From NCBI GenBank assembly GCA_937135995.1, contig CAKZOF010000472.1:1-6602 (forward strand): a stretch of DNA of 6,602 bases. Direction: 5' to 3'. Under the pieces are notes generated by a model. It did no database searches. It was given only the letters and a program-made list of their open reading frames with translations, and was not told the origin of the DNA. Within the stretch, counting starts at the first letter, position 1, and each line of letters begins with the position of its first letter. Both the position numbers and the translations under genes were made by a program. This DNA is from an uncultured Pyrinomonas sp. (lineage in GTDB: Bacteria > Acidobacteriota > Blastocatellia > Pyrinomonadales > Pyrinomonadaceae). Below are positions 1-4,742 of this stretch, piece by piece.

Positions 1-252
1 CGTAGACGGTCACGTCATGCGTGTTCCGAGAAGCCGCCTGCTTTAGCTGGCGGAGTGGTCACGGAGAACGATTTCGATTTGATCGTGGCGGGAACCAGCG
101 TTCACCCGTCGCTGTTCGGGGGCGCCCCCGCTCTCGGACAAGAGATCGAACGCATCGTCCGCAACGCTCCTTGCCCCGTGCTTTGTGTGCCCTCGGGTCC
201 GGTGATGACGCCCGCCCCAGCTCACATCAGCGACCCAGTACCGCAAACTTGA
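1..252 (+). CDS. UspA-domain protein, C-terminal fragment (cut by left window edge)
   Basis: The frame is open from the first base to the TGA at 250-252, so only the end of the protein is here. From about base 67 it reads like the last third of a universal stress protein domain. A hydrophobic strand follows Asp-Phe-Asp (DLIVAGTS), then a Gly-rich segment that in the family forms the ATP-phosphate loop, then the typical end ERIVRNAPCPVLCV. Canonical ATP-binding UspA has G-2x-G-9x-G-(S/T); here the Gly spacing around LFGGAPALG is irregular, so ATP binding is uncertain. A tail of about 18 residues rich in Pro and Ala follows. In many bacteria such a domain forms the end of a cation antiporter or a tandem Usp, so the parent may be longer than a single-domain Usp. 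The first ~18 codons (Arg- and Ser-rich) fit the family poorly. The downstream marR gene starts 60 nt after the stop and could be co-transcribed. Confidence 0.65.
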   Translation, partial: RRRSRHACSEKPPALAGGVVTENDFDLIVAGTSVHPSLFGGAPALGQEIERIVRNAPCPVLCVPSGPVMTPAPAHISDPVPQT

Positions 253-312
253 AGACGAACCCGGTTCCGACTCGTCGCCGACCGAGGCTGGAGACCGAGA
301 GAAGAACTTGTT

Positions 313-816
313 ATGAAACTAGACCTTTCCTCGTCGAGGTCCTCTATGGGAGAAGCTCTACGCCGAAGGATCAAGCAGGAGAGCTTCGAAAGCCCAGTGC
401 AAGAAGCCCTCTTGAATCTCCTCGTCGCGGCCAATCACTTGCGCGAGCGATTCAATCAAGAGTTCGCCCGCTACGGCATCACGCTCTCACAGTACAACGT
501 CTTGCGCATTCTCAAGGGCGTCTATCCGCAAGGCCATTCGCGCGGCGAGATCGCTCGGCGCATGCTCGAGCGCGCGCCCGACGTCACGCGCTTGATCGGC
601 CGCTTGGAGAAGCGCGGGTTGGTCGAACGCCTCCCGTCCGAAGAAGACGGACGCCTGTCGATCGCGAGGATCACGCCCAAAGGACTCAAACTGCTCGAAG
701 AGATGCGTACCTCGGTCGATGCGCTCCACGCCTATTTCGCCGAGCGCGTTGTGCCGCCAGATCAGCACGAACTATCGCGCATCTGCGAGGCCATCTACGA
801 AGAACGCGAATTTTGA
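313..816 (+). CDS. MarR-family winged-helix transcriptional regulator
   Basis: A complete 167-residue protein, slightly longer than the usual 140-150 because of an N-terminal extension of about 25 residues rich in Ser and Arg. The helical dimerisation region (about 28-52) leads into the MarR fold: YGITLSQYNVLRIL (about 54-67), a helix-turn-helix with its recognition helix around PDVTRLIGRLEKRGLV (about 89-104), then the wing with the hallmark acidic-Gly-Arg turn (EEDGRLSIARIT) and KGLKLLEEM leading to the C-terminal dimer helix. Proteins of this family bind palindromic operators as dimers and usually release DNA on binding a phenolic ligand or on Cys oxidation. This one has no Cys in its core, so ligand control is likelier. 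The ATG at 313 is preferred because GAGAGAAG lies 8 nt upstream; the ATG at 346 lacks one. A small inverted repeat, GAACC-C-GGTTC (257-267), lies 46 nt before the start and could be an operator. The best palindrome nearby is at 925-936, downstream. Confidence 0.92.
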   Translation: MKLDLSSSRSSMGEALRRRIKQESFESPVQEALLNLLVAANHLRERFNQEFARYGITLSQYNVLRILKGVYPQGHSRGEIARRMLERAPDVTRLIGRLEKRGLVERLPSEEDGRLSIARITPKGLKLLEEMRTSVDALHAYFAERVVPPDQHELSRICEAIYEEREF

Positions 817-872
817 ACGAACCCGCCAGCCGTCCCGGCGGGATGGCCCTCGACTTGCCGGGTCCCGGCCGA

Positions 873-916
873 TTTTGGGCGAAAAAACGGCGTAAATGGC
901 CGCCCGAAAATTTTTT
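873..916 (+). terminator. Possible intrinsic terminator after marR
   Basis: TTTTGGGCG (873-881) can pair with CGCCC-g-AAAA (901-910) with one bulged G, around a loop that itself can form CGGC/GCCG. Six T residues (911-916) follow. It lies about 57 nt after the marR stop. A second weak inverted repeat, GCCGGG-T-CCCGGC (857-869), followed by TTTT, sits just before it. The A/T part of this element also serves as the likely UP element of the next promoter, so the same bases may have two jobs. The loop is long, so termination strength is uncertain. Confidence 0.4.
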
Positions 917-956
917 CAAAATATGTGTTGCAACACGAACCGACTTGTGTTATGCT
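904..956 (+). promoter_or_regulatory. Strong sigma70-type promoter with UP element and extended -10
   Basis: The -35 box is TTGCAA (928-933), the spacer is exactly 17 nt, and the -10 box is TATGCT (951-956) preceded by TG one base upstream (an extended -10). Counting from the -10 puts the start near A963. With that start, bases 904-925 align with the published E. coli rrn UP-element consensus (AAAWWTWTTTT, three bases, AAA) at 12 of the 14 defined positions, by my own manual count. UP elements are typical of very active stable-RNA promoters. No start codon with a ribosome binding site follows, so the promoter appears to serve the non-coding transcript at 963-1202. Confidence 0.65.
925..936. 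promoter_or_regulatory. Candidate operator: perfect palindrome over the -35 box
   Basis: GTGTTGCAACAC is a perfect 12-bp palindrome whose centre (930/931) lies inside the -35 hexamer. A further half-site copy, GTGTT, occurs at 947-951 just before the -10 box. A dimeric repressor bound here would block RNA polymerase. The MarR-type gene that ends 108 nt upstream is the obvious candidate partner, since MarR dimers bind short palindromes of this size. That link is inferred from position only. Confidence 0.4.
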
Positions 957-987
957 TTAACCATCGTAGGGCAAAGACGCGAAACCA

Positions 988-1030
988 CTGTACGCTCCGC
1001 TGCCCGCCCAACGGGCAGCGGAGCGTACAG
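988..1030 (+). repeat. Perfect 19-bp inverted repeat (long hairpin) inside the ncRNA
   Basis: The arm CTGTACGCTCCGCTGCCCG (988-1006) and its exact reverse complement (1012-1030) flank a 5-nt loop, CCCAA. The stem has no mismatch, bulge or wobble and is GC-rich. It is not followed by a T-run, so it is not a terminator. In RNA it would be an extremely stable rod, extendable by CC (985-986) with GG (1031-1032) across a bulged A. A perfect stem this long is a possible RNase III substrate. Confidence 0.9.
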
Positions 1031-1171
1031 GGGATAGCTGGCCAAGCCAGTTTAGCCGCGTCGTCCAAAGAGCTGCTCGTGGAACGATGCAGCGACTCCT
1101 CCCTATCGGAACGAGAGACACTCTGCCGTCAACGAGCGCTAAAGCTCGCTAGCAAGCCAACGTGGAACTTG

Positions 1172-1202
1172 GAGCGTTGCCCGAAAGCAACGCTCTTTTT
1201 TT
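1172..1202 (+). terminator. Intrinsic terminator of the ncRNA
   Basis: A perfect 9-bp stem GAGCGTTGC / GCAACGCTC (1172-1180 and 1187-1195) with loop CCGAAA is followed at once by seven T residues (1196-1202). This is a canonical rho-independent terminator on the + strand. It ends 66 nt before the stop of the convergent - strand gene, so it also protects against antisense read-through. Confidence 0.92.
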
Positions 1203-1267
1203 GTGGAGCGAAAGAAGCGAAGACGGCCATCTCCGTCGCTCTGATGCGAGCCGAAGATCGGTAGGGG

Positions 1268-1936
1268 TCAATCCGTCTTTTGGACTTCGGGTGCGAGCGC
1301 CACCGCTTGGCTTTTCGCCCGCGCGCGCATCTTTGCGACGAAGGGGCGAAGATGCGCGAGGTTGAACCGTCGGGCGAGCGCTGCGATCTTTTCGGCGTGC
1401 TCATCCGAGAAAGTGGCATCGAGTTCGTGCGCGGCCGTCAAACGCCATTTGGCTTCTGCGTTCAGCGCACGGCGCGCGCCCAAGAGGGCGAGCGCGTGGC
1501 AGATGGCGCGATAGACGAACCAGTAGCCGATGAAGTTCGGTCCCGGCAGAGGCATGAGCAGCAGGGTCAACGGGACGATCAGCAGATCAACGAGCAGCCA
1601 GCGTAGGTGGCGATTCCGCGCGCGCACGAGGTACTCGCGCCATGCGCGCGCCGCCTCCGTTTCGCTGATCGTCGTCGGATGAAAGATCTCGATTTCGTTG
1701 GCATCGCGCAGGCTGCGAAGCAACGCTTCATCGGGCGGCACGCGCCGTTCGAGCCATCCTTCCACGCGCCGCGTAGTCGCGCCGATGCTGTTCTCTGCCC
1801 GGCGCAGGCTCGTCAACCAGCGGCGATGTTGCTTTTCGAGCCAACCGCGCACGCCACCGCGCGGCGCGGCTTTATCTAGCTTCTCGCCGTAGAAGACGGG
1901 CCCCGCACCTTCGACGTTCAACAGATAGACCTTCAA
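1268..1936 (-). CDS. Membrane protein resembling the Mit_KHE1 (K+-H+ exchange-related) family
   Basis: A 222-residue protein. Residues 1-90 are charged and helical, ending in IFHPTTIS. About 95-112 is a basic stretch (Arg/His-rich). One clear hydrophobic segment, about 112-130, runs straight into PLPGPNFIGYWFVYRA (about 129-144) and a second, less hydrophobic helix. The P-x-PN...YW..YR arrangement with a trailing Ala/Leu/Gly helix is what I recall for Pfam Mit_KHE1, named after a yeast protein linked to mitochondrial K+/H+ exchange and also found in bacteria. That assignment comes from memory of the motif. Biochemical function in bacteria is not established, and ion exchange should not be assumed. 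The start is a TTG whose bases overlap the stop of the upstream HD gene (TTGA, 1933-1936), with GGAGGGG and AGGGAGA just upstream, so translation is probably coupled. A weak - strand hairpin (GACGG/CCGTC, 1222-1237) with a pyrimidine-rich tail may end the operon. Confidence 0.6.
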   Translation of the reverse strand: MKVYLLNVEGAGPVFYGEKLDKAAPRGGVRGWLEKQHRRWLTSLRRAENSIGATTRRVEGWLERRVPPDEALLRSLRDANEIEIFHPTTISETEAARAWREYLVRARNRHLRWLLVDLLIVPLTLLLMPLPGPNFIGYWFVYRAICHALALLGARRALNAEAKWRLTAAHELDATFSDEHAEKIAALARRFNLAHLRPFVAKMRARAKSQAVALAPEVQKTD

Positions 1937-2592
1937 TCTCCCTTGCTCCCCTCCGGTGATTCTCGCTTTTTGCCTAGACCACTCGCTCCCGCGTCCTCTT
2001 GTTCCGGGGGCGCGACGCCGAGCGCGTTTCTCCGCGCTCGAACCATCTCCCGCAGAACCTCGTCGACGATGGCAGCTACTTCTTCATCGAGCGCCAGATT
2101 GCGCGCAACAGCCGTCCAGAATTCATCCAACCCGCGGCTCCCCGCCCGTTCAAAGGCGAGCGCCTGCGCCAAAAGGTCGATCACGTCTGCGGCTTTGACG
2201 AGGCGCGATTCGAGACTCACGCGTTCTTCGTATTCGTCGTGCAACGCGAGATAGCCGTCGCGCGTCGTCTCATCGAGCGAGGCTATGATGTCCGCGAACG
2301 CGCGGCGCGCTGCTTTGCGACGCGCCTCTTCGCCGAAATAGCGCGCTGCCGTTTGCGGCAGATCACCGAGGCGCGTCTCGGTCAGGTCGTGAAGAAGCGC
2401 CATCCGCATCACCTTTTCGATATCAATCGGCGTGCCGCGCGCAGCGACTCGGTCGGCGAGGAGCATAGCTGTCAACGCGACGCCGTAGGAATGAGCCGCT
2501 ACGGATTCAGCGCCCGGCGCCAACCCGCGTAGCACCCAGCCCGTGCGGTCGAGTCGTTTCAAGCGTTGAAGTTCGAGCAGAAAAGCGAGCAT
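1933..2592 (-). CDS. HD-domain phosphohydrolase, HDDC2/YfbR type (likely 5'-deoxynucleotidase)
   Basis: A 219-residue protein. It opens with RLDRTGWVLRG (about 13-23) and ESVAAHSYGVA (29-39), the signature opening of the HDDC2/YfbR branch of HD hydrolases. Metal ligands expected for the family are present: His34, the His68-Asp69 pair in ALLHDLTE, and Asp136 in LVKAADVIDL. Glu72 and Asp77 (LGDLP) match conserved active-site positions. EYEERVSLES (about 121-130) matches the family's acidic helix before the last ligand. Characterised relatives (E. coli YfbR, human HDDC2) remove phosphate from deoxynucleoside 5'-monophosphates using divalent metal, so a role in dNMP turnover in the cytosol is likely; the exact substrate is inferred. 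The last ~45 residues are a charged tail with no visible domain. AAGGA (2599-2603) lies 6 nt before the ATG and overlaps the stop of a short upstream ORF. The downstream Mit_KHE1-like gene overlaps its stop by 4 nt. Confidence 0.88.
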   Translation of the reverse strand: MLAFLLELQRLKRLDRTGWVLRGLAPGAESVAAHSYGVALTAMLLADRVAARGTPIDIEKVMRMALLHDLTETRLGDLPQTAARYFGEEARRKAARRAFADIIASLDETTRDGYLALHDEYEERVSLESRLVKAADVIDLLAQALAFERAGSRGLDEFWTAVARNLALDEEVAAIVDEVLREMVRARRNALGVAPPEQEDAGASGLGKKRESPEGSKGD

Positions 2593-2601
2593 TGCTGGTC
2601 C

Positions 2602-2664
2602 TTATTCTTCGGCTGATTTCCGGCGCGCTTTGTCGTTCGCAAGATGCAGCCAAAGTCGCACCAT
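2602..2664 (-). CDS. Possible 20-codon leader ORF upstream of the HD gene
   Basis: It lies in the 213-nt gap between the FAD oxidase and the HD gene. GGAGGG (2674-2679) stands 9 nt before the ATG at 2664, a better ribosome binding site than many long genes here have; another ATG at 2670 is only 3 nt away. The peptide starts MVRLWLHLAN and ends in a charged KARRKSAEE. Its TAA overlaps the AAGGA that serves the HD gene, and only 9 nt separate stop and next start, which would allow termination-reinitiation. The same frame stays open upstream to an ATG at 2793 (63 residues), but that start has no ribosome binding site. I recognise no homologue, and it may be chance. Confidence 0.3.
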   Translation of the reverse strand: MVRLWLHLANDKARRKSAEE

Positions 2665-2805
2665 CGCCATGCGCCCTCCATTCGTGAAGGCTGGCAAGGT
2701 ACTCTTTACTTCAGCATGCGATCTGGTCATCTCCTTGCATCGGTTTTCGGTCCAGCCATTTCGTTCCCAAGGCACGAATGCTGCATGGCCCATCCCGCCG
2801 CGAGG

Positions 2806-4248
2806 TCAGCGTCCGTCTTGCGCTTCTTCGCGCGCGGCGAAGACTTTGCCGGGGTTGAGTATCCAGTTCGGATCGAGCGCTTTTTTGAGCCGCATCATCG
2901 TCTCGATGGTTTCGGCAGAAAGCGCCATGTCGAGATAGGGCGCTTTAGTGTAGCCGATGCCGTGTTCAGCGCTGATCGTGCCGCCGAGTTCGATGGCCGC
3001 GGCGAAGGTTTCGCGCACGGCGGCGCGCGCGCGCCGCACGGCGTCGGCATCCTCACGATCGCACATGAAATTCACATGGATGTTGCCGTCGCCAGCGTGA
3101 CCGAAATTGACGACCATGACGCGCTGGCGGCGCGCGATCTCTTCCACGCGCTCGATGAGTTCGGGAATGCGCGAACGCGGGACGACGACATCGTTGTTCA
3201 GTTTGAGCGTCCCATAGCGCATGATGGCCGGCGAAAGAGCGCGGCGCACTTCCCACAGGCGATCTTCATCCGCTTTGTTTCGGGCGCGTTGCACGTCGAA
3301 CCCCCCGCCCGCGCCGAGGATGCGCTCGACGATCTGCGCTTCGCGTTCAACTTCCGCGCGATCTCCGTCGACGGAGACCAGCAGCAAGGCTTCGGCTTCG
3401 CGCGGAATGCCAAACGAGAAAGCTTCTTCCACGGCGCGGATGGCATGGCGATCCATCACTTCGATAGCCGTCGGGACGATGCGCGCGCGGACGAACTGTG
3501 GCACGCAAGCGCACGCTTCGCGCATGGAACGAAACAGCGCGCGCACTGTCTGCGTCGCTTCGGGCAAAGGCAGCAAGCGCAGCGTGGCTTCGGTGATGAT
3601 GCCGAGCAACCCTTCCGATCCGCACATCAGCCCGACGAGATCGAAGCCGACGACGTTTTTCGTTGTCTTCCCGCCGGCGCGAATGATGTCGCCCGTGGGC
3701 GTGACCACTTCGAGCCCGAGCACGTAGTGTTTGGTCACGCCGTACTTCACCGAACGCGGGCCGCCAGCGTTTTCAGCGATGTTGCCGCCGATGAAAGAAT
3801 CGCGCAGCGATGACGGGTCCGGTGGGTAGAAGAGGCCTTGCGCTTCCACCGCCTGTTGCAGTTCGTAGGTGCGCACGCCCGGTTCGACCACTGCATAGAG
3901 GTCGTCGAAAGCGATCTCTTTGATCGAATTCATTCGCTCCGTGCTCAGAACGATGCCGCCGCGAACGGGAACAGCGCCGCCGGTGTATCCGACGCCGCCG
4001 CCGCGCACCGTCAGCGGAACGAGCAGTTCGTTGGCGACGTGGACGATGGCAGCCACCTCTTGCGCCGTACGCGGCAGCACGACTGCGTCCGGAGGAAAGA
4101 TTTCGCCGAGCGCGTCCTTGCCGTAAGCGGTCAGTTCGTCCTCTGCGGTCAGCACATGCTCGGCGCCGACGATCTGCGCCAGCCGATCCAACGTCGCCGC
4201 GCGAAGAGTGCGTTCGCGCGTTCGATCTCTTTGCGCCTGCGCGTCCAT
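2806..4248 (-). CDS. FAD-linked oxidase, GlcD type (glycolate / D-2-hydroxyacid dehydrogenase)
   Basis: A complete 480-residue protein of the usual GlcD length. The N-terminal FAD-binding domain (about 50-230) contains the flavin pyrophosphate loop RGGGVGYTGGAVP (82-94), PPDPSS (about 142-147), GGNIAENAGGPRS and the conserved SEGLLGIITEATLRL. The C-terminal FAD-oxidase domain carries NFGHAGDGNIHVN (381-393), whose His residues sit at the metal/substrate site in this family, AEHGIG (427-432) and DPNWILNPGKVF (about 459-470). Relatives oxidise glycolate, D-lactate or other D-2-hydroxyacids and pass electrons to a quinone or cytochrome, or to a GlcF-type Fe-S partner. No glcE or glcF gene is next to it, so a stand-alone D-lactate dehydrogenase-like role is as likely as glycolate oxidation; the substrate cannot be read from sequence. 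The ATG at 4248 has GAGGT 11 nt upstream, slightly far. It may be read together with the HD and Mit_KHE1-like genes below it. Confidence 0.95.
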   Translation of the reverse strand: MDAQAQRDRTRERTLRAATLDRLAQIVGAEHVLTAEDELTAYGKDALGEIFPPDAVVLPRTAQEVAAIVHVANELLVPLTVRGGGVGYTGGAVPVRGGIVLSTERMNSIKEIAFDDLYAVVEPGVRTYELQQAVEAQGLFYPPDPSSLRDSFIGGNIAENAGGPRSVKYGVTKHYVLGLEVVTPTGDIIRAGGKTTKNVVGFDLVGLMCGSEGLLGIITEATLRLLPLPEATQTVRALFRSMREACACVPQFVRARIVPTAIEVMDRHAIRAVEEAFSFGIPREAEALLLVSVDGDRAEVEREAQIVERILGAGGGFDVQRARNKADEDRLWEVRRALSPAIMRYGTLKLNNDVVVPRSRIPELIERVEEIARRQRVMVVNFGHAGDGNIHVNFMCDREDADAVRRARAAVRETFAAAIELGGTISAEHGIGYTKAPYLDMALSAETIETMMRLKKALDPNWILNPGKVFAAREEAQDGR

Positions 4249-4373
4249 GCTTTCATGTTACCTCAATTCGTGGTGGAAAAGCTTGCGCGCGAAAGTCGTT
4301 CGCTGCGGGCCAGCGACGTGCAAGCTCGATCCCATTACGTTGCATCGGTTGGGGCCGCTCGAAGGCGGCAGCG

Positions 4374-4412
4374 AGAGAGAAAAGACCTGACGCGCGAGGC
4401 TCGTCAGGTCTG
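4374..4412 (-). terminator. Likely intrinsic terminator of the metallothionein gene
   Basis: Read on the - strand, AGACCTGACG / CGTCAGGTCT form a perfect 10-bp stem (4403-4412 with 4384-4393) around a 9-nt loop, followed by TTT and a CT-rich tail (4374-4383). It sits 42 nt after the metallothionein stop. The T-tract is short and interrupted, so efficiency is uncertain, but the stem and position fit. Confidence 0.6.
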
Positions 4413-4454
4413 CTTCAAGCCGTGGCGAACGGTTCTGGCCGGAGCGCCGCACGT

Positions 4455-4604
4455 TCAACGACATTCCGGGTGTTCGCAACCGCAACCTATCTCCAACACG
4501 TCGCGCGCGTTGGCGCAGTACTCGCTGCAATACCTCTCATCTTCCGCGACGGTGCAATTGCAGCTTGGATGTTCGCATTTCTTCCTTGGCTTCTCTTCGG
4601 CCAT
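4455..4604 (-). CDS. Small bacterial metallothionein, 49 residues
   Basis: A 49-codon ORF, short enough to be missed by length filters. It carries 8 Cys (10, 15, 17, 26, 30, 41, 43, 48) and 2 His (12, 45) with the order expected of the bacterial SmtA/BmtA metallothionein family: HPSCNC, then YCSEYCA, then GCGCEHPEC. The middle YCSxYC part corresponds to the zinc-finger-like element, and the clustered Cys/His would bind Zn2+, Cd2+ or Cu+ in the cytosol. The classical cyanobacterial SmtA has one Cys more. CEHPSC (10-15) and CEHPEC (43-48) are near-identical, so the two ends look like copies of one metal-binding unit. The first nine residues are charged (EEKPRKK). AGGAGGTG (4611-4618) lies 6 nt before the ATG, the strongest ribosome binding site in the window, and a hairpin terminator follows, so it appears to be a single-gene unit with high expression. 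Roles in metal storage or detoxification are inferred from the family. Confidence 0.9.
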   Translation of the reverse strand: MAEEKPRKKCEHPSCNCTVAEDERYCSEYCANARDVLEIGCGCEHPECR

Positions 4605-4655
4605 GTGGTTCACCTCCTGTTCATCGGCCGAGGGAAGGACAACACCAGATCATCG

Positions 4656-4694
4656 GGTGAGTCCAATGCTCACACCAAAAGATGCGCAAGTCAA
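4656..4694 (-). promoter_or_regulatory. Possible promoter/operator of the metallothionein gene
   Basis: On the - strand TTGACT (4689-4694) matches five of six -35 bases. The hexamer 17 nt on, GAGCAT, is a poor -10. An imperfect inverted repeat, GTGAG-(7 nt)-CTCAC (4657-4673, extendable by GG/CC past a bulged A to 4656-4676), covers that -10 region. In other bacteria metallothionein genes are controlled by metal-sensing repressors at such sites, but this repeat is not the classical SmtB operator. Confidence 0.25.
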
Positions 4695-4742
4695 GGCGCC
4701 TCGCTCTTCGTGCTGATCGAGTGGCGAGAGCGCGCACGCTTG

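Larger units (their letters stand above)
963..1202 (+). ncRNA. Candidate independent structured non-coding RNA, about 240 nt, family not recognised
   Basis: This is most of the 450-nt gap between marR and the convergent gene. It is bounded by a strong promoter and an intrinsic terminator and contains no credible protein: the ORFs crossing it lack ribosome binding sites and extend outside the transcript. Pairings visible by eye are UAGGG (967-971) with CCCUA (1101-1105); GACGCG (976-981) with CGCGUC (1057-1062); a 19-bp hairpin (988-1030); CUGGC-CAA-GCCAG (1038-1050); GCUGCUCGU-GGA-ACGA-u-GCAGC (1072-1093); AGAG-ACA-CUCU (about 1114-1124); CGAGC-GCUAAA-GCUCG (about 1133-1148); and the terminator stem. 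The outer pairings enclose the inner ones, so the 5' half looks like one closed multi-branch domain. It is not a leader for a downstream gene, because the next gene is on the other strand. I checked by eye for tmRNA, RNase P, SRP and 6S hallmarks and saw none. Function is unknown; a regulatory trans-acting RNA is the simplest idea. Confidence 0.6.

Noticed and set aside
21..1037. Long + strand ORF of 338 codons
   Set aside because: It runs out of frame across the Usp tail, the whole marR gene and the promoter region, is extremely Arg-rich, and matches no fold; it is a high-GC shadow.
968..1056. c-di-GMP-I (GEMM) riboswitch or cobalamin riboswitch
   Set aside because: GGGCAAA, GACGCGAAACC and CCACTG recall words from these aptamers, but the GEMM hairpin that should separate GGCAAA from GACGC is missing, the 5' half of a cobalamin aptamer is absent, and no gene follows on this strand.
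1222..1237. Terminator for the - strand operon
   Set aside because: The stem is only 5 bp and the following tract is broken by G and C, so it is mentioned but not listed.
896..1264. 122-codon + strand ORF across the ncRNA region
   Set aside because: Its start lies upstream of the mapped promoter, it has no ribosome binding site, and it reads through a strong intrinsic terminator.
2644..3813. Long + strand ORF of 389 codons
   Set aside because: It is antisense to the FAD oxidase, whose domains are unmistakable; there is no ribosome binding site and the composition is atypical (His/Arg/Ala-rich).
4705..4742. Terminator after the exported-protein gene (CGCTCT/AGAGCG pairing)
   Set aside because: It has a 6-bp stem with a 19-nt loop and no T-run.
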